From assembly GCF_030272615.1 (NCBI RefSeq), contig NC_081415.1, positions 629,589,240-629,653,239 of the forward strand: DNA of 64,000 bases, written 5' to 3'. Shown here piece by piece: positions 1 to 10,122 of this stretch. Each line of letters starts with the position of its first letter. The stretch's first letter is position 1. The position numbers and the translations under genes are program-made. This DNA is from Cryptomeria japonica (taxonomy: Eukaryota > Streptophyta > Pinopsida > Cupressales > Cupressaceae). The notes below the pieces were generated by a model that saw nothing but the letters and a program-made list of their open reading frames with translations, made no database searches and had not been told where the DNA came from.

Positions 1-1064
1 TGAGCCTCCGGTAGCTGAGCAAACTGACAACACATAGGAGAAACCGGCTAATGACAAAGAGAAGAAGGTAGAAACTCATACTCTAACTGAGACAATGCAA
101 CAAACAGAGAAACAAATAGAGCAAAAGGCTTTTGAACAGGAACAGGAACAAAAGGAATCAATGCCACTGGCATCTGGAGAAGTAGAAAAACCATTGCTTA
201 GGGAAATGCAAACACAAACAAACCTACCAGAGGTCAATACAAGCTTGGTTACTTCCACTAGTGGTACTCAAAATGTTGGTTCATCATCAGGCTACAAAAC
301 AACTAATGGGACTGAGGTACTATTAGATTCAATCTAAAAGATAACAGACTGCAGTTCACAAGCTTATAAGGTAATAGATGATACCATACCAATTTTGAAG
401 GTAATTGCTCCTAACTGTAATATAGATAATAAATATTCTTTAGGACAACTTGATACCTTGTGTAAATAAATCACAGAAAACATTGAGAAAATAAAGGAAG
501 AGACACTGAAGGATAAAGTAGAAATTGAAAAACAAAAATTCTTTGATGAGCAAATAAAGAAGTGTAACAGAGATTTTGACACACTTCTACCAGAACTATG
601 TAATTTATTGAAAGAGTATAAAACTCTGTACAAAGACACCTGTAAGACAAACCTTTTGATTGTAGATATAGACAAGAAGATCAGCAAGGTATAGGATGGA
701 ATTAATAAACTTGCAGATAATTTTGTCAACTCACCTGATACACTATTAGTTTTTGAATAGAAGATAACAAATTTTGAGGAAGATTTACTTAAATTTGAAA
801 GAGAGAAAGAAAGAATAGTAAATAAGGCAAAGCATCTAAGATTAAAACTGAGTCTAAGATTGGACTATATAGCATCACTACGGAAGGAAGTATCTGAGGC
901 ACTAATACAAGGATAGCAAACACCGGCAGAGCATTTGTAGCATCTCACCGGTATAGTTAAGAGAACAAAGACAACAATAAGAGATAGTAAAAAGTTCATG
1001 GAGAGTATAAACTTGATCTTGGCGGATCTATTTCAAATTGTAACTACCCAGTTACAAGGTTGAA
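1..1064 (+). pseudogene. 3' end of accessory ORF (ORF-X) of Sirevirus-like element C
   Basis: The C-terminal third of a gene whose fuller copy is at 25342-28831. One frame runs from base 2 to a TGA near 1062, broken by several stops. It shows an acidic Glu/Gln/Thr-rich stretch, then a block with MQTQTNLPEV, TEVLLDSI, QAYKVIDDTIPILK and SLGQLDTLCK, then a long Lys/Glu-rich heptad-like region typical of a coiled coil. The same blocks occur in the same order in the second copy, so this is a conserved family rather than chance. I do not recognise the function. The element continues beyond the left edge; its 3' LTR follows at 1268. Mostly TAG stops suggest decay by C-to-T change. Confidence 0.75.
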
Positions 1065-1108
1065 ACTACAAACTCTACTGACATCTTGATAACCTTTGTC
1101 ATTGATGC

Positions 1109-1267
1109 CAAAAGGGGAGTAGTGGGATGACAAAATTCAACATCACAAGAATCATATGCTCAGGGGGAGCACACACATTTTTTTTGTAACATTTTTTGGA
1201 CTTCACATTTTTGGATACATTTTTGAAATTTCTCATGAGTGTTGCCATCAATGCCAAAGGGGGAGAT
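1109..1267 (+). promoter_or_regulatory. Duplicated polypurine tract of element C
   Basis: Two purine runs embedded in similar text: one at 1109-1120 (after ATTGATGCC) and AAAGGGGGAGAT at 1256-1267, directly abutting the LTR. The second is the likely plus-strand primer for reverse transcription. The same paired arrangement occurs before the 3' LTRs at 17718 and 29027. Repeated polypurine tracts before the 3' LTR are known in Sireviruses. Confidence 0.7.
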
Positions 1268-2048
1268 TGTTGGCATATGCACACTCCAATGAGACATTGT
1301 AGGTGATTGAAGGTTTTTTCATTGATGGCAACTTGCAATCCTATGGCACTGGCAAGGCATTATACCAACAAGGCATTACACTGACAAGTTAGTGCACCGA
1401 CATCAGTAGATCACACTCTACACCGGCACAGAGGCTGACAGGATTTTGTTATATTACATTTTGTTTATTATTGTACAAAATTTGTAAGCCGACTTGGCAA
1501 ATTGTAAAATGACTCTTATATATAAAAGAGATTATTATAGACATTTCGCAGAGCAAGGGAGAGCAAAAAAGAAAAATATAAGGCAGACCTATTATGCAAA
1601 ATATAGGTTGAAGGGTTTATGTAAGAAGTAGAGCAGCAACTGGTACTGGATCTGGCATTATAGATGGTATTGTAAAGCAGTACAAGATATTGGATTTGTA
1701 TAATCCACATTGTAAGTTAGTGAGACTCCCATTGAGCAGTGAGCTCTAGGCAGTTGGCCTTCCTGCATGTGCAGGCCCCTATTGTAAGTAATATTCTCTT
1801 ATTGGCCAGTGAGTGAATATTGTGGGTCACAAATCCCATTGAGGTTTTTCCCACATCGGGTTTCCTCATTAAATCCTTGTGTTATGGTATGATTTTCATG
1901 TGGATGTTCTTAATTCTATTTATTACATTATTTCTTGTACACCGGTACACCGTTATAATATGTTTTGCATGTTTTAAGTTAAGAAATTGTAATTACTAGT
2001 TAGATACTGATTCACCCCCCTCTCTCAGTATCTATGGGATTCCTAACA
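1268..2048 (+). repeat. 3' LTR of element C (TGTTGG...CCTAACA)
   Basis: About 781 bp starting TGTTGG after the polypurine tract and ending CCTAACA. It is the same family as the LTRs at 23047-23853 and 29027-29823: same opening text, a shared segment around CTGCATGTGCAGGCCCCTAT, the GTTTTTCCC/GGTTTCC cassette near 1850 and a CACCCCCCTCTCAG box near 2015. A TATA-like TATATATAAAAG lies at 1517-1528, the probable U3 promoter core. The right flank is chromovirus RT, so element C sits inside that gene. Confidence 0.85.
1517..1528 (+). promoter_or_regulatory. TATA-like box in the element C LTR
   Basis: TATATATAAAAG, about 250 bp into the LTR, where a U3 promoter is expected. Transcription start not determinable from sequence alone. 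Confidence 0.5.
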
Positions 2049-2054
2049 ATTAGC

Positions 2055-2475
2055 ACCTAAGAAGAATGGAGAATGGAGGATGTGTACTGATTCAAGAGCA
2101 ATAAACAAGATCACAGTGAAATACCGGTTTCCTTTGCCTAGGATGGATGACATAATAGACTGTTTGAGTGGAGAAAAATACTTTACAAAAATAGATTTTA
2201 ATAGTGGATATCATCAGAGAAGGTGATGAGTGGAAGACAACATTTAAGACAAATGAAGGACTATATGAATGGTTGGTGATTCCTTTTAGATGGTTTCAAG
2301 ATGGACCCTGAGAAAGTGAAACCCATTGTTGAGTGGCCTACATCGAAAATCATTGGAGAGGTAAGATCATTTCATGGATTGGCTAGTTTTTACCGGAAGT
2401 TTATCAGAAATTTTAGTTTAGTTTTTAACCCTATGACTAAGACCATGTGAGGAGATTAGAAGGAATTCAAGACTT
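2055..2475 (+). pseudogene. Ty3/gypsy chromovirus reverse transcriptase fragment
   Basis: Translated pieces match the gypsy RT core: [45 protein letters not shown], then after a deletion [16 protein letters not shown], and after another deletion the RT/RNase H connection ([26 protein letters not shown]). The catalytic YxDD region is missing. Frameshifts and stops make it non-functional. It belongs with the plus-strand RNase H at 32471-32840 and the RNase H/integrase at 39712-41465. The left neighbour is the LTR of element C; the right neighbour is an LTR of G2 truncated by about 40 bp. Confidence 0.85.
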
Positions 2476-5181
2476 AGGAGAGAGAAAAGAATCCACTAGG
2501 ATGATTTTCACTTGGAAAGGGCTTTACATTCAAAAGAGGGGTTGAATCCACTAGATCCAAATCCGAGGGAAACAAGGATGTGAATTCTGAGTGGATTTCA
2601 AGTAGTTGAAGTGTGACTTACCCTCTTTTGTAAATGAGAAAGTTGACTTGTTGACTATGTGGAAAAGAGAGAGGAAATGTGTGAAATGAGGTGCTACTAG
2701 TTTGGGATTGTAGCTTAGGATATGAGCTAATTAGACTAATGTGGATCTACCTTGCAAATTTGGAGGAAAAGTCGTTGGGACCATGGAGAGAATGTACATG
2801 GTCCACCACAAAATCCATGAAACAAAAAGGGTTCTTTCATCTCTGCAAATGAACCCCAAACCTGCAATTATAGCTACACAGCTGTAACCTACACACATAA
2901 AAGAGAAGAAAGGGGGGTTGTGGATGGGGGTTTTCCTTAGTCAAACCACGGTGAGGAATCAACCTATGGTGAGGAATCAACCTAGAAAGAAAGTAATTTT
3001 AAATGCTTGAATGTAAACAATGGAGATGTATACCTTGTAGATCTGCATCTTGTTGATGATGATTGCTTTGCTTCTTGAATGTAATCACAAATTTTGTATG
3101 AAATGGAAAGTAACATGACAAAACCCTAACACATACACATGCTTGCAAATGAATGTTGTAATATTGCTCCAATGGATGAATGAAGAAGACTTGAATACTT
3201 GAATGCTTGATAATAATCTTGAAATCTTGTACCTTCTCCTTATGCTCTCTCTATCTCTTATCATTTTTCATCCGTCCATGAATGAGGGTATTGAATTCCC
3301 TTTTATACATGGCTTAAGGATTATCTTTTAACCACCAAAGGCCGACAAAGAGGAATAAGAAACCCCAAAGACAAGAAGTGCATAGGAGATCGAGAAAACC
3401 ACACATAGGACCACCCTAGGAAGTGGGGATAGGGGTGCCACACCACTGTCCTAGAGGGACAGGAGGTTGGCATTTGGCATTATAATAGACAATGGGAGAT
3501 TGTTGGCATTTGAATAAGGATATTGAGAAGGTTTTTGATGATTATGGATATAACTGATTAAGGATGTTTACTGTCTTAATATTATTATTTTGTCATTGAT
3601 GTCAAGAAATTGATTTTCTAATTCACTATGATGTTGCAATATCTTGAGAAGTATGATTTGATGAGTATAAAGATGTTGGTAAAAGACACAGAAAGAATAT
3701 GATGAATAAGGGGATGAATAAGGTATTCAATGGGCAACTATTACCGAGTCAGACAATAATGAGATCATGATGTTTAAATTGTTTTAACATCATACATATG
3801 TTGTAAATTGTAAGGTTAATACTATACTATGTTACCGAGCAAAGAACCTAGTCGGTAAACCCTAAGGTTATCGTTATTGGTTAATAAAGGCAGAATGTCT
3901 ACCGAGTGAAGTTTAGTATTTACCGAGTTGTTATCGAGTTGTAACCGAGCTGCAACAGAATACATTAAATGGTTACATGCGTTATTTAATTAAGGAAGCT
4001 GATGAGTTGGAACTGATTAAATGATTGGCATGTCGTGCATGAAGTTTGTTAATGAATCTATGGCAAAGGAAAATCGACATTAAGATCTATAGTGCAGATT
4101 GAACCGCATTACCCTAGCACAAGTTCCAAGGCAGGGTAAAATGTTTTTTAGATCGAAGGATACATTGAACCTGGACAAGATTGAAGATCTAATGGCTATG
4201 ATTGATCATGGGAAATGTGATCAAAGAGATTAAGTGGTTAGCTAATTGTTTATAAATAGGAAACTATTGATAAACAATGTATGTAGGCAAATGTATGCAC
4301 AAGGATGCTACATAGTGATTACCGAGGATAGAAGCTTGAAGACCTATTTGAATAACAGAGTATAGAAGACCAGCAGATGGACAAGATTAGTTCTATGTCT
4401 AGATTGTATTGAGCAAATAAGAATCTTCTTTAGCATTTTAGATGTGAAGTTGTAGATAGATTTTTATTACTGTTATTTTGTGAAAGTGATAGAAAATCTC
4501 TTAACCGAGTGGACTTAACAGTCTTATTTGTAAAACCCTCTAGCAAGGTGACATTCTGATTGAGTGTTTGAAATCCTTTAACAAGGTCACTTCTAACAAG
4601 GTGAAGATCCTAACAGATCTAAGGGAAATCCCTTAACTGGGTCACATCTAGCAATGTGTTTGTAATCTTTAACAGGATTTGCTTTTAACCGAGCATACTA
4701 TAGAAGAGTATATTTCTTAGTGGGTCCAAAATCCCATAGTGGTTTTTCCCTATTTGGGTTTCCATGTTAAATCTGGTGTTATGATGTTTATATGCTTTTG
4801 AGTTTGCATGTTTAGCAGTTTTGGTTATATTACTGAAGTATATGTTACTGAGGTTGAATCTGATGTTTTTATGGAAGATTAAGTTTGTATGATTCACCCC
4901 CCCTCTCATCTTGTTGGCTATTGGATCCATACTTACATTAAATATCATAACTATCACAGGAGTGCCATACCCTTGTCCTAGGGTCGACAAGGGCACCATG
5001 CCTCTGTCCTGCCCTATTTTGTGGCCCGTACATGCTCTAAAGAAATACAAGACATGAAGGAGAAAAGGAGAAGGGTCAAAAATGCGAAAATAGATCCCGG
5101 TTAAGGAAGGGGATGCCGTCGTCAAGGTGGGGACCCCAAATTTGGTTAAAATTGCAGGGGTCATAATTTTATGACACTACA
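2476..5181 (-). repeat. Left LTR of gypsy-like element G2, split by an insertion
   Basis: From 2476 to 3465 and 4956 to 5181 this matches the LTR at 31266-32470 at roughly 88-90%, ending GACACTACA in both. The first ~40 bp of the LTR are missing. In the element's sense (minus strand) this is the 3' LTR, because a polypurine tract (reverse complement of TTTAGCCCCCACTTTAGC, 5182-5199) lies directly next to it. It contains GC-rich GGACAGG/CCTGTCC motifs near 3450 and 4960-5010. Confidence 0.75.
3466..4955 (+). mobile_element. Copia-like LTR with a short internal tail, inserted in the G2 LTR
   Basis: About 1490 bp interrupts the G2 LTR and is flanked by ACAGGAG at 3459-3465 and 4956-4962, consistent with a target duplication. 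It starts with 35 bp including AATGGGAGAT, a polypurine-like tail, then an LTR-like sequence from TGTTGGCATTTGAATAAGG (3501). It carries the GTTTTTCCC...GGGTTTCC cassette near 4742 and the CACCCCCCCTCTCA box near 4893, as in the other Copia LTRs here. It resembles the truncated LTR at 6318-7464 in its ACCGAGT-rich text. The exact right end is unclear. Confidence 0.6.
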
Positions 5182-5258
5182 TTTAGCCCCCACTTTAGCG
5201 GTAGTATGGCTTACGCTACTACTACTGGTAAAGTAGAAGAAAAGAGTGATGAAGATGA
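5182..5258 (-). promoter_or_regulatory. Polypurine tract and interior stub of G2
   Basis: TTTAGCCCCCACTTTAGCGGT on plus; read on minus it is a purine-rich tract immediately before the 3' LTR. The same tract adjoins the G1 LTR at 10108, so G1 and G2 are related. Copia A is inserted at 5258/5259. Confidence 0.65.
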
Positions 5259-6317
5259 TGTTGGTATTTTGATATGGTTTTGTCATTTGATGTCAACACC
5301 TACTAAACACTTATCAACTCTGGCACTTTGGAGAATCAACAACATTCACCAGCAAGCAAATGACTCATGCACAATCACCAGTATCTGGTACACTGGCAAG
5401 ATATAATGATCACCAACACTTGGAATGATATTGAAAACACTTGGTTATGTCGAAGACATCATGTGGATACTTTGTCTTGGAGTTTTGTTTATTGGTACAT
5501 TAGCATTTGCATATTTGTTGTTACCGACAAATAGGTCCAGGTTACACCAACAGGTTTATCTTTTCCAGATCAGCATGGCATGCTATGGAGATGACTTATT
5601 ATTGTTGTAAATGCATTAATCTGACATATTGAACTGGTTATTGCATCGGGTATTAATTGATATGTAAATTAATTTTATGGTAATATCTTATAGAGCCAAC
5701 CTACTAAAATTGGTCTTAGGGTATGGTATAAATGTAAGATCTTATTTGCAAGATTGAATGTGGAATGCGAAAAAGGATTGTGTGAAGGTATATGCAAGAA
5801 TAAGAAAAGCTATACACACAGACATCATTTGAAGAGTGGAGGAGGGTTTTTGTGAAGACAATTAGAACTACACCGGTACTGAATCTAGCATATGAAGATG
5901 CTATTTTGAGCAGTACATTCTTATTGGATTTAACCATCCAATTGTAGTCAGTGTGACTCCCATTTTTTGATTTAGCAGTGAGCTCTAGGCGCTTGGCCTT
6001 TCTACATGTGCAGACCCCATTTATATACACTTACTATCTACAGTAGTATCATCTAATTGTGGGTAAGGTTTCCCACCATGGTTTTTCCCCTTACAGGGTT
6101 TCCACGTACAAATATTGGTGTTATGTGTTGTGGATGACTTTTTCCTTTTGTTTCATGCATTAATCCTTACCGGTATTGCAATTAACTGTTAAAATTATCT
6201 ACCGACATATTAGATTGGTTTACCGGTATTAAGAATTAAATTGGTTAAGTTGTTTTTGGTTTGAATTTATTTGACAACTGCTTCACCCCCCCTCTCAGTT
6301 GTCTTCGAGACCTAACT
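5259..6317 (+). repeat. 5' LTR of Copia A
   Basis: Starts TGTTGGTATTTTG and ends near CCTAACT. Matches 17718-18776 over the full length at about 95%. Contains the GGTTTTTCCCC...GGGTTTCCACG cassette near 6079 and CACCCCCCCTCTCAG near 6284. No tRNA primer site follows, so the start of the interior has been lost. Confidence 0.85.
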
Positions 6318-7464
6318 ATTACTACTTATCAAGTTGCCATTAGTTTTATATTCAAAGTCATACTATATACTCTAGTCGGTTAACACTACCAAATCATGTA
6401 GTCGATATACAGAGAGAAGTCAGTATGTACAGTCTAGTCGGTTACAGAAGAAAACAGTCACAGAACGTAGTACACAACGAGCTGTCTATCGAGTATCTTT
6501 TTATAGCTACCAAGTAGTAAAGATGACACACCGAGTTGATATTCACGGAGTGAAACATGTTACCAGATACATTGAACCTGGACATGCATATGAAAACATG
6601 TTACAAGATCGAGGCACATCTAACCGTTATCACATTGGAAATTGCACTAGAAGATTGTGTATGATTTTAAGATCAATCTAACCAATGAAATATTTTGTTT
6701 AGTTATTCATTTGAGGAATCTTGTTTTTAAGATCGAAGCAATGAATTGGATCACCGTCTTAAAATATCTATTTATTCAGTATGAGTTAAGTGTATGTATG
6801 CATGAAAGAAGACTGTTACAGAGACATAAAGGTCATCGAGAAGGTTTTCAAAGAACAGTCAAAGAATAGAGTAAACAGAAGGGTTTACCGAGTTACTATA
6901 TTGGTTACCGAAGTATGCTATAAGCAAGGTAATCTATTCTGAGCACATAGAATCTGCTATAACATTTCAGATGTAAAGTTGCAGATATTTGTAATGATTT
7001 TATTGTAATATTGTGAAGTTGAAAGAGAAACCTTTAATAGGGTAAAAGACTCTAATCAAGTCTATAAATGGTAAAGCCTCTAACCAGGTGCAACATTCAG
7101 AATAAATGTTGTAAAATCCTTTAGCAAGGTAGATCTAACAGATCTTGTTACTCCTAACAGGGTAAGCTATCAGAAATAGCTAAAATGTAGCTCTAACCAA
7201 GCACTCTTTATTATTGTAGTAGTGAAGTTGTGGGTGCCATCCCCACCATAGTTTTTCTCTCTAACCAAGATTTTCTGTGTAACCAAAATATATGTGTTAT
7301 GGATTGAATCATGTATGATTGTTATCTATTTGTTTTAACTTTATTTTATGTTACTGCACTATTCTGTTTATGCATAATAGTAAAGTTATTATTGAAGAAA
7401 AGTTTTGGAGTACTGATTCACCCCTCCCCTCTCAGTACATTACCTTTCCATATTGGGCCTAACA
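6318..7464 (+). repeat. Truncated Copia-type LTR of another family inside element A
   Basis: No coding potential. The right end has the Copia LTR signature used elsewhere in the window: CACCATAGTTTTTCTC near 7247, TTCACCCCTCCCCTCTCAG near 7417, and a terminal CCTAACA ending at 7464. The TGTT start is absent. Repeated ACCGAGT/GTCGGTTA text resembles the LTR at 3501-4955. It joins directly to the middle of the RT gene, so a recombination or deletion removed the upstream part of element A. Confidence 0.55.
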
Positions 7465-8437
7465 CTAACTAGTGTGTAAGGGATATTCTCAGAAAGAAGG
7501 AATTGATTACAATGAAACCTTTGCACCGATAGCTAGAATTGAGGCAGTCAGATTATTTTTGGCTTTTGCAACACATAAGAACTACAAAGTATATCAAATG
7601 GATATTAAATGTGCATTTTTGAATGGAGATCTTGAAGAAGAAGTTTACGTTGAACAACCTGATGGATTTTCTTTGACAGATAACAAAGATATGGTTTGTA
7701 GGTTAAGAAAAGCTTTGTATGGATTGAAGCAAGCTCCAAGAGCTTGGTATGCAAGGTTGGATAAGTATCTTTTGAAGATTGGTTTCTCTAAAGGTAATGC
7801 AGACAACAATTTATATTATAAAGTGACTAATGATGAAATCTTGGTTATAGAAGTATTTGTTGATGATATAATCTTTGGAGGAGAAGATGGATTATGTAAA
7901 CAATTCTCTATTAAAATGCTGCAAGAATTTGAAATGTCTATGATTGGAGAAATAAAATTCTTTTTAGGATTGCAGATTTCATAGATTGATAAAGGTATAT
8001 TCCTAAGTCAGTCCAAGTACTTAAAAGAGTTACTAAAGAAATTTGGGATGGAGAACTCTAAAGCGGTAAGCACACCTATGACTACAAATGACAAACTATC
8101 ACTAAGGGATGAATCTACACCTGTTAATCCAACTAGATACAAATCTATGATAGGAGGTTTACTGTATTTGACACAAACCAAACCTAATATTATGAATGCA
8201 GTATGTATTGTTTCAAGATTTCAGAGTAATCCTAGAGAAAATCATGAATCAACAGTAAAAAGGATTTTTTGGTACTTACAAGGCACTATAAATCTTGGAT
8301 TATGGTATCCTAGAGATGAAAACTTTGAATTATCTGCATACACAGATGCAAATTGGGCAGGAGATGTGGATGATAGAAAAAGAAACACCAGCGGAGCATT
8401 CTTTCTTGGAAATAGACTAGTTTCTTGGTTGAGTAAG
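7465..8437 (+). pseudogene. Ty1/copia RT and first part of RNase H (element A)
   Basis: Begins inside RT at [18 protein letters not shown], then [36 protein letters not shown], the catalytic FVDDIIF (YVDD position) and [12 protein letters not shown] at 7982 interrupts; the frame continues through STPMT, YTDANWAGD (RNase H) and LVSWLSK, where G1 is inserted. RNase H resumes at 16964. The copia order, RT then RNase H, is retained, but integrase and everything upstream are gone. The single stop lies where copia proteins usually have Gln, consistent with CAG to TAG. Confidence 0.92.
8433..8437. repeat. Target site duplication of G1, left copy (GTAAG)
   Basis: GTAAG directly before the G1 LTR start; the identical GTAAG is at 16964-16968, directly after the other LTR. 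A perfect 5-bp duplication is the expected mark of an LTR retrotransposon integrase. Confidence 0.92.
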
Positions 8438-10107
8438 TGTGTAGGAGAAAAAGTGACACTAAGCAAGCATGCCCTAATCTCACTTTCAACCACACACTTG
8501 TGGAATACGAAAGAGCCTAGAGGTATCACACAATTGGCTACTTCTTCTTGTGGAAGAGAGAGCCACGGGCTACCTATTAGGATTTCTATTCCTTTGTTGT
8601 AATTGAAAGATGAAATGATGCAAGTTCAATCCCTAACCCTAAAGTGCAAGTATGAACTAATAACAAGATTACAGAATTGAACTTAAATGATGGAAAGCTG
8701 TAAACACAAGGACAAGACAAGAATGCAAATGCATACCCAGAGTTAAAATCTGACTGAAAATGTTCGGGATGGGGGCGCGGGCGCCACTGTCCTGATTCTG
8801 CCCCTGAAACTGCTCCGAAAACTGTTGTTTTGCACTTTGGAAAAGCTGTCAAAAATGCTGAAAATGCTGTCTATCAGGAGGACCAGGGCTCCCAGCGCCC
8901 CTGTCCCAGGGAACAGGGCGCCCAGCACCCCTATCCTGGTAGGACCAGGGTGCTCCATGCCCCTGTCCTGGTCTTTTGCTTTGAAATTTGGTGGGAAGGT
9001 CTGTTTCTGTCTGCTTCTTCCGGATCTGCAACCTGCGGCGTCGTTCGAGTCCCGAAACCTGCACTTATATCTGAAAAGGTGTTTGGGCGGCTATATAGGG
9101 TTTTGCCTTAGTCAAACCCCCGCTTCGGTGATTTCCACCTCCACGAATAGCCAAGTTGTATTGTAAAATGTATTGTGTGTGCAGACCTAGTGTGTGTGCA
9201 AGGTCCTAAAATGCAAGAAAGCAAACTAGAGCAACCTAGAAAGTAAACCCTAATTGCTTGTAAATGATAATGTAAATGCTCCAAATCAAGATGCAAAGTG
9301 ATCTAAAGCATGAATAAAGGATATATTGAAGCTTATGCAAAGACATGAAAACAACATGAAATCATACCCAACCCTCAAGGGAGGGGTACAAGCCAATCTT
9401 CAGTCGGTAATCTCCTATTGTTCTTCAATGTCTTCCAAGCCCTAAATGAATGAATGAAATTGATAAATGCTTGATAGAAGGATGTTGAATGTTGTTGAAG
9501 TCTTCAAAGATCTGCTCTTTCGCTGCATAGAAGGTCCTTGAAAGCCAAAATTCCCATCCTTTCAAATGAAGAAAGAGAGCTCTTATATATGAAACCCTAG
9601 GTCTTAATTTCAACTTTTGGCCGACCTAGAGATTGAATCTCCTGCCAATTTCTTGGGGTTAAGCTTTATTTTATGATTGGATCGTGCTCCCAAAATTTTG
9701 GGGAAAATGTCCGGGACCATGTGCACCGGGCGCCACGGTCCTGACAACTTTTCACCAAATTTTCAGGGCCGTCAGATATGATGATTTTAGAGAGAATCCC
9801 GAAGTTACAGGTGATTTCGAGATGTTTTGACCCCCGAAACCAAGCCCCCAAGTTCGAAATAGGGCCTAATTAGGGTTTTTGATTAAATGATGTATAGGAG
9901 GAATAAAATGAAAAGGACACACTTTAATGAAAGGGCCCAACTTTATGATGTGGGAAATGATAAAATAGGACCTTAGACCTAATTAATTTAATTAATTAAG
10001 TGCTAAAGGGGAAATGCAATGCAAGATGCAAAATGCGCCAAGGTGGGTGCTAAACTAGGTGTGAAATTGTACCACCCTAGCAAGTGCGTACAATTTACGA
10101 CGCTACA
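8438..10107 (-). repeat. 3' LTR of G1
   Basis: 1670 bp, plus-strand ends TGTGTAGGAG and GACGCTACA (minus-sense TGTAGCG...CTACACA). Compared with 15324-16963 almost all differences are single transitions, plus ~30 extra bases near 8890-8950 in a GC-rich GGGCGCC/CCTGTCC repeat patch. ATATATAAGA (minus sense) at 9581-9590 is a candidate TATA box. Several short protein-like frames on both strands here are incidental. Confidence 0.93.
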
Positions 10108-10122
10108 TTTAGCCCCCACTTT
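10108..10122 (-). promoter_or_regulatory. Polypurine tract of G1
   Basis: Minus-sense AAAGTGGGGGCTAAA abuts the 3' LTR start TGTAGCG. The position and purine content are those of a plus-strand primer. Shared with G2 at 5182. Confidence 0.8.

Noticed and set aside
5716-6030. 104-codon minus frame, repeated at 18169-18483
   Set aside because: Lies in both Copia A LTRs; a duplicated shadow, not a gene.
8586-9296. Several overlapping frames of 60-113 codons on both strands, repeated at 15472-16152
   Set aside because: They lie inside the two G1 LTRs and track the GC-rich patch; same frames in both copies simply reflect LTR identity. No domains.
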